Below, one piece after another: positions 25,067-37,200 of a stretch of 64,000 nt of DNA. Within the stretch, counting starts at the first letter, position 1. Every line of letters starts with the position of its first letter. The position numbers were made by a program, and so were the translations under genes. Where the stretch lies: assembly GCA_022457155.1 (NCBI GenBank), contig JAJGOT010000038.1:248001-312000 (forward strand). Direction: 5' to 3'. The notes under the pieces were generated by a model that ran no database searches, was not told where the DNA came from, and worked only from the letters and a program-made list of their open reading frames with translations. The DNA is from Cladopsammia gracilis (taxonomy: Eukaryota > Cnidaria > Anthozoa > Scleractinia > Dendrophylliidae).

Positions 25067-26256
25067 GGACTACCCACATATCGGTGACCTTTGATTTTTG
25101 GCGCTCATTTATTTCAAAGTCATTCATTGTGTTCTGAATTCTGGTGATCTCTGTTGATCTTATATCGTCAAATAAGGGTCAATAAGTAACACTTCCCGTA
25201 TCACAAGTACACACACAGACATGGAAAAACACAAGGAGGAAAAGAGGAAAGGAAAAACGTAAAAAAAAACGCAGAAGTTGACACAAATCACACAAGGCTC
25301 AAAAGCTTCGGAAGGGTGGAAAAGGTAAGTCAATTCTTTTTATGGTCTTTTATGACTTTTTGGGAAGGAACTTGATAAAGGTAACCGTTGAAAATTTATA
25401 TATCAGTGGTCGCTGGCTACCGATGATTGTAAGTTCAGAAAATTACTCTAAAATACATGCATTGAAGACTTCGAAAATACAGTTTAACCCCGCTATTTCA
25501 AACATCTACTCTCATTAGACTCATATAGTAAATGACTGAAAAAGCAAATCGAAGGTCACCAAAGGGAAATGGATTTGAGTTCGAGATTACGGGGAGTTCG
25601 AGAGGTTGAACTGGTCTCAACTGTGAAACTGTAGGTGCAAATTGTGGATCATCGCGATACAGAATTAATTCTGACCAGAACTGTCAGAATTGTCGAGCAG
25701 AACCGGTTCAAAAACAAGCTAGGATCATCCAAATTAAATCTTTGATGTGTGCCACAACGCATCGGAAAAATGTTTACGGTTATCCGCGTTTGTAGATCTT
25801 TATATATAAGATATAAACATCTTAGAATTTTACTAAGATTTTGAAGAAGAAAAGAACTGATTACTAACCATGACCTATGACTGACTGACCTATGGTGATT
25901 CTGAACGCACGTGTTATCGTCGCTTCAATGTCTGTCATTGATCGATCAGAGTCCGTTCACGCATAATCGTTTATCATTGTTCATTGCTATTTTAATACTT
26001 AAATTCAGTCAGGAAGTCAGAACAAAAAGGTGCATATCCTTAGAATTCCTCTATTCCTCAAAGAGAGAATTGAGCAAATATATATTTTTCCAACTTTAAT
26101 TTCATTTTTAAGACAGTTTTGAGATTCGCTCTTTCCCGTTCTTTATAATCTTCAAGAAACTGGACATTCCACAAAGATAAAAAGGAAACTTTATACATCA
26201 GAGCGGTCAAAGCCAGGCAAACGCTGAAAAGAAATTCTCAGTATATTTTGCCTCAA
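25067..26256. other. Host non-coding DNA
   Basis: No gene, RNA or clear repeat recognised. An A-rich block (25250-25275) and AT-rich stretches only. Confidence 0.4.
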
Positions 26257-26492
26257 CTAAGTCTCTAGACTACGAGTAGTCCCTCCTTTTTCCTCAGGGA
26301 TAGAAGTGCGAGTGAAACGCGAGCGGGCGTGAAAATCACCCCACGCGAGAAAGGCGAGACGTCTCCTTTTTCTCTCTCCCCACCAGGCGTCTCGCCTTTT
26401 TCGCGTGGGGTGATTTTCACGCGCGCTCGCGTTTCACTCGCACTTCTATCCCTGAGGAAAAAGGAGGGACTACTCGTAGTCTACTAAGTCTC
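26257..26492. mobile_element. Palindromic Mutator-like MITE with 9-bp target duplication
   Basis: The element 26266-26483 is almost one long palindrome: TAGACTACGAGTAG at the left is mirrored by CTACTCGTAGTCTA at the right, with arms of about 100 bp around a short centre. The flanks CTAAGTCTC (26257-26265 and 26484-26492) are identical. A 9-bp duplication is typical of Mutator-like elements. Confidence 0.75.
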
Positions 26493-26592
26493 AAGCTGTC
26501 GCAGTGCTATATTTTTCTGTCTTTTCTTAAAATCTTCACCGGATATGTTTCTGTCTTTTCTGCACAACACAACGGCTATGTTTAAAACAGGG

Positions 26593-26768
26593 AACGGGGA
26601 ATTGGAAATAGGAACGGGGAACGGGGAACGGGGAATCTTTAAAAGCGGGAATCTTTAAAATGGGGAATCTTTAAAATTGGGAATCTTTAAAATGGGTAAT
26701 CTTTAAGCGGGGAATCTTTAAAAGCGGGAATCTTCGGGGGAATCTTGAAAATCAGGAATCTTGAAGAC
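26593..26768. repeat. Minisatellite GGGGAATCTTTAAAA
   Basis: About eight or nine degenerate copies of a ~19-bp unit GGGAATCTTTAAAA(T/G)(G/C)G, preceded by GGGGAACGGGGAA repeats. Confidence 0.8.
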
Positions 26769-27224
26769 GTTATAAAGTGGAGATATTAATGCCGTAAACA
26801 AGATAAATAAACTTAAAATGAGATATTTAACCGGTCAACACATTATCCTAAACTGAGTGAAACAGTAAATAATAAGTTGCCGCTCAAAAGTTGTTACTGC
26901 TTTACAGGCGTAACACAAATCCTGCTCGTCGCTGAAAGAGCCCTAAAAGCATTTTTGCCCAGTTTTTATAGAATAAGTCTACCCCAAGTACTCTCTGCAA
27001 TACGCCCAGGTAAACGTCAAATGCAAAACCCTTCAAAATCGCTCAAACTCGCCGTTTTCAGCTACAAGAACGACAACACACAACATTTCAGGTAAAAATA
27101 CGTTTATCTTGATCTTATTCATGAATATTCATCACAGAGCATCACGATAAGTGAACCTTTTCTATATTCCCATACATTTCCTCTAAATTTAAAAATACGA
27201 ACAGTCACACAGTTTGTGTGGGCC
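26769..27224. other. Host non-coding DNA
   Basis: Nothing supported; the open frame 26877-27095 has no features. Confidence 0.35.
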
Positions 27225-28640
27225 CCCTGTGTGCTACCATGTATCTAAATCTAATAATGGCAATGATTCACTATTCCGAAATAGAACAAAAGGCAAAGTC
27301 CATACTGCCTTTTCGTTCGCGTGATCGGTAATTTAAGATCAAAAGTTTATCAAATGATAACATACCATGAGAACTCAAAGCCATTCATTTCATAATTGAA
27401 CTTATCAATTACTGCTTTCCTCATAACATGCCATGAGAACTCAAAGCCATTCATTTCATAAATTGAACATACTAATTACTGCTTCCCTAAAGAATCGCGA
27501 CAAAATTATGAACAAAAACAACGAAACTTTAGATAACTTAGACGTTCGCGTGATCGCTAAGAGAAAATCAAAAATTCATCAAATGATAACATGACATGAC
27601 AGTTCAAAGCCATTCATTAAATAATTACTCCTTTTCTCAAAAACCGCGACAAAACTACCAACAAACAAACTTTACATAAACTACATACCTACATGTGTAC
27701 ATGCGTTTTCCTTAAAGTCTGAAATCTCAGTGTTTCTGCAGATCGGCTACGTTTACACTGTTTTTCTTTACAATGTTAATTCTGCATACATTAGATAGTC
27801 GGCACTTCAACAAAAGATAAAAAGCACTCTAAGGTAACCCTCATGTCCACGGCACGACAACAACAACACACAACGATTTGAATGCGATAAATGTACGTTG
27901 AACACTAATGCAATGAAGCTACGTTGGACACTCTAGCTTAACTGTCTTCTCCACGTCAGAATCCCAATGCCGTGCAGTGAGTACGATACGCTCACTTCTT
28001 GATATTCATCTTCTTTTTCTGCGCTAAACACATTTTCTTCGTATTGGTACTCAACTAATATCTTGTCAATGAAGTCCGTAATAGTTCCAATGTCTGTCTT
28101 GAATCGAAACGCTCAAATCCCTTATAAAATCGTTGTTAAAATGTTTGCTTTGTCATTCAATTCAGAACAACAAAATTTTACTTGTACACGAATAGAACTG
28201 TAGAGAGAATTGCAGCAAACAAAAACTTCTACATTAAAAAATCGTTGTTAAAATGCTTGCTTTGTCATTCAATTCAGAACAACAAAATTTTACTTGTACA
28301 CGAATAGAACTGTAGAGAGAATTACAGCAAACAAAAACTTCTACATTTGCACAAAATAATATAGTTTTACTGAATCTGCAAAATCACGAGGTCCCTTGAA
28401 TACCATTGCATAATCAAAGCGCAATGTTTATCACCGTCAATACATTCTACCATGTACCTAAATCTAATAATGGCAATGATTCACTATTCCAAAACAGAAT
28501 AAAAGGCAAAGTCCATACTGCCTTTTTGTTCGCGTGATCGGTAACTTAAGGTCAAAAGTTCATCAAATGATAACATACCATGAAAACTCAAAAGCCATTC
28601 ATTTAATAAATTCAACCTACTAATTACTGCTTTCCTCAAA
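27225..28640 (+). repeat. Direct repeat pair (27225-27440 and ~28445-28640)
   Basis: Both copies run from ACCATGTA(T/C)CTAAATCTAATAATGG through GGCAAAGTCCATACTGCC and TTCGCGTGATCGGTAA to CAAAGCCATTCATTT(C/A)ATAA. Between them, at 27360-27640, the TCAAATGATAACATACCATGA words recur twice more. No gene. Confidence 0.7.
28128..28346 (+). repeat. ~110-bp tandem duplication
   Basis: AAATCGTTGTTAAAATG through ACAAAAACTTCTACATT occurs twice head to tail (28128-28235, 28236-28346) with two or three differences. A recent duplication. Confidence 0.85.
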
Positions 28641-28767
28641 AAGAAAAAAATTCTTGAACCTTTGAAGATCAATTAAGCCGTCTCGGACACATCCACTTAA
28701 AAACAAATTTGAAAGATTGATAAGTAACATCAGATATTGAAACTTAATAATTTCTTTTTATGACAAC

Positions 28768-29048
28768 TTCATGACATTCCAATACCCTAGGGAAATTAAC
28801 AGTAGGTCCGGGGGTGCTCCCCAAAACTTTTAGTGGTGCTATGTGACACTCTTCTTGAAATCCTAACCCGTTTAACCAACCATATCCTCAATGCCCTAAT
28901 ATAGCTTCTATAAAGAAGAAAGAATTAACCTCCCCCAGACAAAAGTTCACAAGTTAACAAACTTAACAACGAACCTTTGTTAACAACTTTTGTCCCTTTT
29001 TTGTATTGATTCCTAAATCTCGCTGGCGCGCATACGCATTAACGAGAT
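28768..29048 (+). repeat. Dispersed repeat, family A (also 52600-52860 and, inverted, 56460-56735)
   Basis: The unit runs from CATTCCAATACCCTAGGGAAATTAACA through GGTCCGGGGGTGCTCCCC to a palindromic end GCGCATNNGCATTAACGAGAT. Three copies lie in this window, two direct and one inverted. The CTCGTTAATGCGC palindrome probably marks the element end. Confidence 0.75.
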
Positions 29049-29839
29049 ACAAAGGAAATTGACCTTTGGAGCGAAATACCAAACGTGTGAAGGTTCGAGC
29101 CTCCAGTGGGCGCCATGTTGGAAGAATCGCGGATTGGACTCGGTGGACAATTTAATGGCGGAACAAAAGTACATTGTGGCGAGAGGAACGGGTTCCGAAA
29201 GCGCGAGCAAACCGGCCAAAGAAATTTTGAATCATATTATTCTTTGCTGGTTTAAATTCGATCCTGGCTCGCTGTTAAAATTTGGAGTATTTAAATGCAA
29301 TAGACTCTTAAAGATGTGGAATAATTTTCCTTGTTTCGGGATGGTGGCACGGTCACCCCTAATGGGCTGCCCGACCCCGGGTTGTCCGCAGAAGAGGAGG
29401 GGGGAGGGGGTTGGCCGTCCATGGGACTGTTCTATTTTCTTGGCACATTCGTGTGCCTGCGCGAATCATACGCAAATTTCGAGGGTCACGTCATCTCGAA
29501 TTGCAGCTGGCTATTCTTGGTTGCACTTAAGAGCGCCTGTCTGTAAAAATCAAACCTATCGCGGCAAGTGATAAAATTGGATTCTTTTGATATTTTAACG
29601 TTAGATAGATTAAGATATAACAAAAAGCACTGGATACCTTTTTCGGCCAAATATCTTTTTATTTTAGAGACAAATGAAGAAAACGAAATTCCGCTAAAAT
29701 CGCCATTTTAGGCGGAAAATTATTGCACAACTTTGACAGTCTCGCTTACAAAAACAAATAGCGCTACGGCATTTAAAACATGAAAATCGTATTTTGCAAG
29801 CTTTATATATCTAGAAGAGTGATTTAGGGAATTATTACT

Positions 29840-30314
29840 CATGCGCGTAGCGGCATGAGGTAAGGTTTCGGCTCCGTTTTTCTTGTTATTTTTATTATTA
29901 TTTGTATTTTTTTGTGTCACGAGTTTGTATGCAAATTTATGCACGCATATTTTAAATTGTACACTTCCGGTTCATAGCTTTGCCACTACACTTCCTGTTT
30001 AGTGACTTCCGGTTACGCACATTTCCGGTAAAAGAGCGTTACTCAAGTGTCACGACAGCGTCTCCTACAACCCTACTTACATTAGCAATGTTCATGTTTG
30101 GTATATATAAGACTTAGAAGAATCATTCCCTTCATTGTTTTACAGCGTTCATTTCCAGAATAATCAATAGTAAACAACGTGGTTTGCAGGAACGATGACT
30201 GAATGAAAGGAGTAACTCTTCGCCATGTCGTACATCTTCTTTTCATGTTTAAAATATATCATAAAACTTACTTACGCATGCGCATGAGTGTAGGCTGCTA
30301 GGAGCCTCTTGTTA
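29840..30314. mobile_element. Dispersed ~475-bp element, family B (second copy 55178-55652)
   Basis: Both copies start with ATTACTCA(T/C)GCGCG(T/A)AGCGGCATGAGG and finish near GCATGCGC(A/G)TGAGT followed by AGCCTCTTGTT. Each carries four ETS-type sites (ACTTCCGGT, ACTTCCTGT, ACTTCCGGT/C, ATTTCCGGT or ACTTCCGGT) about 100 bp upstream of TATATATAAG, a promoter-like layout. The end word AGAGGCT...AGCC also occurs at 59810. No coding frame. Confidence 0.7.
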
Positions 30315-30590
30315 TGTTGTTCTTTGCCTCCAAAATAATTTTATTTCGAAGACATACATTTTACTTCTTCAAAAGTACCTCGTAAACAAAACAATTTATC
30401 ACCATGTGCTAAACCTTCAAACAGATTAAATTTCTGTTTGTTAATTTTTATAAAGGTGATCTCAAGATTGCCGTAAAAATTTCTTTGGGCAAATGATTCA
30501 GAGCGATGCGAGAGCATTTCAAAGTTCGTTAAAATTAGAGTTTTTTGACCCAACGAGGTCAGCAATCAATTTGCGGCCGGGTCACAAAAA

Positions 30591-32496
30591 TATTCTAACT
30601 TCTGCTTCTTTGTTAATCCATTATGAAATTAAAATAGCCACATTGAAAAACATTGAAATTTCCTTACCTTATTTGCGGTAAAAGAGACCACTTTTGTGTA
30701 TAAATCCCTTCTTTGTTCATCGTATTTTAGTCTTGTTATTTATAACGTCCGATGCACGCCGGCCGCGGACTGCTATTAAAGGTCGCACGCAAACCTCTGT
30801 TAAACGTTCGACACAATTCAGCATTATGACATCTTATTTAAAGATAGCATTTGTCGGATGTACTTCGGTTTGAAGTTAACGGATAGATAAATCTAATCAG
30901 TGCTTGCCTGAGAAGTACTGAATGAACAAACATGTCGGTTCGTTTAAGCCCTGATCGTGACAGCAGTTATTTGTGTCGTCACGCAATGCAGCTGTTCTTC
31001 GGCATTTTAGCGGGATAGGGTAAGGCTAAAGAGCTGGAAAACACCGAATGTATGTCTGAAACTCTTGCAGCGGAGACTTACAAAAGACTTTTAAAGAATG
31101 CCCAAAAGCCGCTATAGAGGAGAAAAAGGAGAGCTTTAAGCAACTAAATCTTGCCTCGAGGAACTTCAAACGCTTTTATCAGTACGGGCCCGCGGCAATC
31201 AAAACCGAAGAGGCGGAGCTTTAAAGAATTTTCAAACAGACGAAGGACTTTACTGTAAAAGAAATTACAATTTTCGGTGAGAATTTATGTTGATATCAAT
31301 TTGTGATCCACTTTTTCTTTGTCTTCTCGTTAGTTTTGGAGAAATGTTTATAAAACATTCTCAAATTCAGTCGTAATGACATCTGATATTATGTAAACAA
31401 AACAAGACTTGAATTTTCTAGTAAATTCTTATTAAACTTCACACGCGTCGCCTTACGCAAAGATGTCTGTGTATTTTTTGCAATTTTGATTTCCAAATCA
31501 GTTTCTCGGGCATATTTTCAATACACAACTGGTGTATTTCATTCGGAGTAGTCATACTTGTTATACTAGTCCGAGAAAAGGTTGCTTTTGTGAGCTTTTG
31601 AGCACTCTAAACACAGAGTCAACGGCGGACTGCCGACGGTCCGTAATATTGTTTTTGAGAATTGCTAAAATTGAAAAATAGCCCGGTCGTTTACTGATTT
31701 TATTGCTTTTAAAAGTAGTCTTTTCAAATGTAACAGAAAGCAGTCACGGTTTGGAAAACATTAGACGCAAACCTACTCGAATGTTATAGTATACCCACCT
31801 TTCAGAGGCAGCTCGATCAAGTAGAGCACCTCGACTCGATCGTATGGTAAGAAGGTAAATTTAGGAAACTAGAAAAAAGCTGCATCCAATATGAATGTTG
31901 AATATGGAAAGCAAGACTGGGGAGAAGAGTTAAAAATCGTTACTCGCAAAAGGCTATTGCTACCAATTAATATATTTTAGAAGATATTGACTAACGAAGA
32001 AAATTAAATGGTGCTGAAATATATTTGTAAACAGTTATTTTCTTTTTACTTGCATTTAATTGCCTTATGCGCACCCCAACCTTCTAATAAAAATGCCAAA
32101 AAAACTGCATTGCGTGACATAACTGAAAAAAGAGTGAAAGCAAACGTCCGACATGTTTTGTTTGTACTTCAAGGTAACATTTCAAATCTTTTAGCGCACT
32201 ATAAAACCGAGGAACACTCTAAAAGTACTTAGCCCTTTAAATAAATAGAAAAGTGTCGAAAGTTTAATAAAGATTGGCTGACCCGACCGTTTAATATACC
32301 TTGTTGTCGTCCAACGTTTATCGGAGGTTGTAAACAAGACTAAAGGACATACGATGAACGGTGAAACAAATGCAAGAAAATGATCTCTGGATAAGTCTTC
32401 TACAACAAATAAGGTAAGAAAATTTCAAAACATTTTTTTCTATGTGGCTACTTTAACCTTATTTGTATTAAGACATGTGGTGGAAAGTGAAATATT
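30591..32496. other. Centre of the long-TIR element, no gene seen
   Basis: Only short open frames. The piece near 31020-31240 looks faintly protein-like but is interrupted by several stops and matches nothing I can name. Confidence 0.4.
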
Positions 32497-33079
32497 TGTG
32501 TGACCCGCAATTGATAGTTGACCTCGTAAGGTCAAATAACTCTAATTTTAACGAACTTTGAAATGTTCTCGCGCCGCTCTGAATCATTTGCCCAAAGAAA
32601 TTTTTACGGCAATCTTGTGATCATCTTTATAAAAATTAACCAACAGAAACTTTATCCGTTTGAAGGTTTAGCACATGGTGAAAAATTGTTTACGAGATAC
32701 TTTTAAAGAAGTGAAATGTATGTCTTCGAAATAAAATTATTTTGCAAGCAAAGAACGACAAAATAATTCCCTAAATCACTCTACTAGATATTTAAAGATT
32801 GCAAAATATGATTTTCATGTTTTAAATGCTGTAGCGTTACTTGTTGTTGCAAGCGAGTCTGTCAAAGTTGTGCAATAATTTTCCACCTCAAATGGCGGTT
32901 TTAACGGACTTTCGTTTTTGAATTTTTCTTTCAAATAAAAAGATACTTGGCCGAAAAAAAGTATCAAGTGATTTTTGTTATATCTTAATCTATGTAACTT
33001 TAAACATGAAAGAAATCGAATTTTTATTACTTGCCAAAAATTTCAAATTCGTCCGATTTTAACGGACAGGCGCTCTTAC

Positions 33080-34219
33080 GTAATATCAAAATTCAGCAAC
33101 ATTGAAAAACAGATTTCGATCCCAAAATGTTAACCACACATGTAGACCAAAATTTAAAGGCTAAGTGCAAGAGCATTTCGTTGAAGAGTTAGAGGCAAAC
33201 AAGTATTAGATATTTTTAGTTAAGATGTATGTAGCGGCCATCGTTGTTTCCCACTTAGAGACACAAACATGGTGGAAAAAAAATTCAAAGTCTTAATTAC
33301 AACAAACATCCCATCACAAAAGATTGGATTCACTACAAGTTCCATTTCATCGGCTTGTAAGTATCTATAATGCAAAAATAACTTTCGACCGGTTCAGTTT
33401 TGTTTATTTTCACTGCTTATCTGAAATAGCGTGACGAACCGTGTGACACAGTTAAAACCTGTACAAATCGGAGAGAGCCTAAAAAACTGATACTCTACCA
33501 GGTTATAGAGGACTAATTGTAACGCATTTATATATAAATATGTTAAAATGCGCTTCACAATGTTGACTAAGGATGAGATCAGCATATTAAGACGTGCGCA
33601 AATGGCAGCAGCCGTCAGTCTATTAAAGATGTCACTTCACCCACTCAACCCAACTCATGAATGAAGGTGAACAGGCCAGACCACAACGCCATGAAGTACG
33701 TCCTCTTCTCTTTTCCAACAGTGAGGTACGTTCTTTAACGAATGGTTTCTTTTCAATTGGTGTCAAGGGTAATCGAGAGATGAGAGAAACACAGAAGCCA
33801 GCGCGATAATCTCCCAGCACGCAGAAACTTGACACACAGAAAAAAGAAAGAAATACGTAGGCATTCTCTCAACTGCGCGTCCAGTTTTTGAAAGTGGTAA
33901 ATGTTCGCGCGCTTTAAAGGGCACTTTTTTCTCACAACCGTATTGTTTCTTTCTCTCAGAGAACGTGATGCAACGGGAGTAGCGAGGCTGTAAATGGAAA
34001 CTAATGCTGTGCAGAGTTTTTGTGAGAACACAAACACTGATGAAGGGGTTATCCCTGAAACGTCTGGCTGTCTTTGTCACAGTTTTTCGGCACTCGCTCA
34101 ATTGAATTTCAATACTATCATTCACATTGAGTGCTACGCAGCAAAACATTTTGTCCTATAAAAACTATATTCGATGGAAGAGAACTAAATATGTCACAGT
34201 AAGGCACATTTCCTTCTCC
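33080..34219. other. Host non-coding DNA downstream of the TPR gene
   Basis: No gene supported. Open frames on the minus strand (33632-34149) overlap each other and lack domain features. Any further exons of the TPR gene would lie here or beyond on the minus strand. Confidence 0.35.
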
Positions 34220-37200
34220 TTATTCTGAACTGGTTGTTTTTAATCCATACGTCTCTTCCATAAGATCTTTTAGAGCCTGTGCACGTCCTTGCTCAGCGCA
34301 ACACAGTGCCTCGACAATCTTGCCTTGCTTTAACAACAAACGCCACAAATTAGTATACGCTGTCTGGTACATTTCGCGATAGTTAATTTTCCATTCATCA
34401 TTAGAATGAAGTTTATCCCTAATGTGATTGAACATTGCAATACTGCGTTGAAAAAAATCGATGGCATTTTTGCAATCGCCAAGGCTTTCATGGGCGTTGC
34501 CAAGATTATCATAAGCGTGTCCTTCTCCTTCCCTGTCTCCGACTTCTTTGGTAATCTTCAGATAAAGTTCATAGTAGTCTATTGCTTTTTTGTAATTGCC
34601 AAGGTTGCGATGGGCGTTGCCAAGATTTCCATAAGCGCGTCCTTCTCCTGCCCTGTCTTCGACTTCCTTGGCAATCTTCAGATGAAGTTCATGGTAGTCT
34701 ATCGCTTTTTTGTAATTGCCAGGGCTGTGATGGGCGTTGCCAAGATTTCCATAAGCGATTCCTTCTCCTGCCCTGTCTCCAACTTCTCTGAAAATCTTCA
34801 GACATAGTTCATGGCAGTCTATCGCTTTTTTGTAATTGCCAAAGCTGAGATGGACGTTGCCAAGATTTCCATAAGCGCTTCCTTCTCCTGCCCTATCTCC
34901 GAGTTCTTTGGTAATCTTCACAACAAGTTCATAGTAGCCTATCACTTTTTTGCAATTGCCAAGGTTGTAATGGGTGTTGCCAAGATTACAATAAGCACCC
35001 CGTTCTCCTTCCCTGTCTCCGACTTCTTTGGCAATCTTCAAATGAAGTTCATGGTAGTCTATCGCTTTTTTGTAATTGCTAAGGGTGCTATGGGCGATGC
35101 CAAGATTACCATAAGCAGACCCTTCTCCTGCCCTGTCTCCGACTTCCTTGGCAATCTTCAGATGAAGTTCATAGTAGTCTATCGCTTTTTTGTAATTGCC
35201 AAGCCTGTGATGGGTGTTGCCAAGATTTCCATAAGTGCTTCCTTCTGTTGCCCTGTCTCCGACTTCTTTGGCAATCTTCAGACGAAGTTCATGGTAGTCT
35301 AGCGCTTTTTTGTAATTGCCAAGACTGTGATGGGCGATGCCAAGATTTCCATGAGCAGTCCATTCTCCTGCCCTGTCTCCGATTTCTTTGGCATTCTCCA
35401 AATGAAGTTCATAGTAGTCTATCGCTTTTTTGTAATTGCCAAGCCTGTGATGGACGTTGCCAATATTTGCATATGCGGATCCTTCTCCTGCCCTGTCTCC
35501 GACTTCTTTGGCAATCTTCAGATGAAATTCATGGTAGTCTATCGCTTTTTTGTAATTGCCAAGGCTTTTATGGGCGTTGCCCAGATCACAATAAGCATTC
35601 CCTTCTCCTGCCCTGTCTCCGACTTCTTTGGCAAAGTTCAGACGAAGTTCATGGTAGTCTATCGCTTCTTTGTGTTTGCCAAGCCTGTGATGGGCGTTGC
35701 CAAGACTTCCATAAGCGCGTCCTTCTCCTTCCCTGTTTCCAACTTCTTTGGCAATCTTCAGATGAAGTTCATGGTAGTCTATCGCTTTTTTGCAATTGCC
35801 AAGGTTATGATGGGCGTTGCCAAGATTTCCATAAGCACTCCCTTCTCCTGCCCTGTCTCCGACTTCTTTGGCAATCTTCAGATGAAGTTCATGGTAGTCT
35901 ATCGCTTTTTTGTAATTGCCAAAGTTGCGATGGGCGTTGCCAAGATTGCCATAAGCACACCCTTCTCCTGCCCTGTCGCCGACTTCTTTGGCAATCTTCA
36001 GATGAAGTTCATGGTAGTCTATCGCTTTTTTGTAATTCCCAAGGCTGCGATGGGCGTTGCCAAGATTGCCATAAGCACACCCTTCTTCTGCCCTGTCTCC
36101 GACTTCTTTGGCAATCCTTAGATGAAGTTCATGGTAGTCCATCGCTTTTTTGTAATCGCAAAGGTTGTAATGGGCGTTGCCAAGTTTAGAATAAACGCCT
36201 CCTGCCCTGTCTCCGACTTCCTTGGCAATCTTCAGATGAAGTTCATAGTAGTCTATCGCTTTTTTGTAATTGCCAAGACTGTGATGGGTGTTGCCTAGAT
36301 TTCCATAAGTGCTTCCTTCCGTCGCCTTCTCTCCGTCTTCTTTGGCTATCTTCAGACAAAGTTCATGGTAGTCTATCGCTTTTTTATAGTTGCCAAGGCC
36401 GTGATGGACGATGCCAAGATTTCCATAAGCGCGTCCTTCTCCTGCCCTGTTTCCGACTTCCTTGGCAATCTTCAGATGAAGTTCATAGTAGTCTATCGCC
36501 TTTTTGTAATTGCCAAGGCTGTCATGGGCGTTGCCAAGATTTCCATAAGCGCGTCCTTCTCCTTCCCTGTCTCCTACTTCTTTGGCAATCTTCAGATGAA
36601 GTTCATGGTAGTCTATCGCTTTTTTGTAATTGCCAAGGTCATGATGGGTGTTGCCAAGATTACCATGACCATACCCTTCTCCTGCCCTGTCTCCGACTTC
36701 CTTGGCAATCTTCAGATGAAGTTCATGGTAGTCTATCGCTTTTTTGTAATTGCCAAAGTTGCGATGGGCGTTGCCAAGATTGCCATAAACACGCCCTTCT
36801 ACTGCCTTGTCTCCGACTTCCTTGGCAATCTTCAGATGAAGTTCATGGTAGTCTATCGCTTTTTTGTAATTGCCAAGGCTGTCATGGGCGTTGCCAAGAT
36901 TGCCATAAGCAAACCCTTCTCCTGCCCTGTCTCCGACTTCTTTGGCAATCTTCAGATGAAGTTCATAGTAGTCTATCGCTTTTTTGTAGTTGCCAAGGTT
37001 GCGATGGGCGTTGCCAAGATTACCATAAGCACGCCCTTCTCCTGCCCTGTCGCCGACTTCTTTGGCAATCTTCAGGTGAACTTGATGGTAGTCTATCGCT
37101 TTTTTGTAATTGCCAAGACTGTGATGGGTGTTACCAAGATTTCCATAAGTGCTTCCTTCTGTCGCCCTGTCTCCGACTTCTTTGGCTATCTTCAGACAAA

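Larger units (their letters stand above)
29527..33079. mobile_element. Long-TIR element, ~3.5 kb, with nested insertion
   Basis: The left arm (29527-30590, interrupted by an insertion at 29840-30314) is matched in inverted orientation by 32497-33079. The ends read TTAAGAGCGCCTGTC and its mirror GACAGGCGCTCTTA. Arms are ~580 bp, about 80-85% alike by eye, so the element is old. The centre (30591-32496) has no recognisable transposase; it is probably a non-autonomous or decayed element. Confidence 0.7.

Noticed and set aside
29086..29098. tRNA-type B box (GGTTCGAGCC)
   Set aside because: No A box or cloverleaf could be drawn around it.
29059..29571. 170-codon open frame
   Set aside because: Overlaps the edge of two dispersed repeats, has no domain signal and odd composition.
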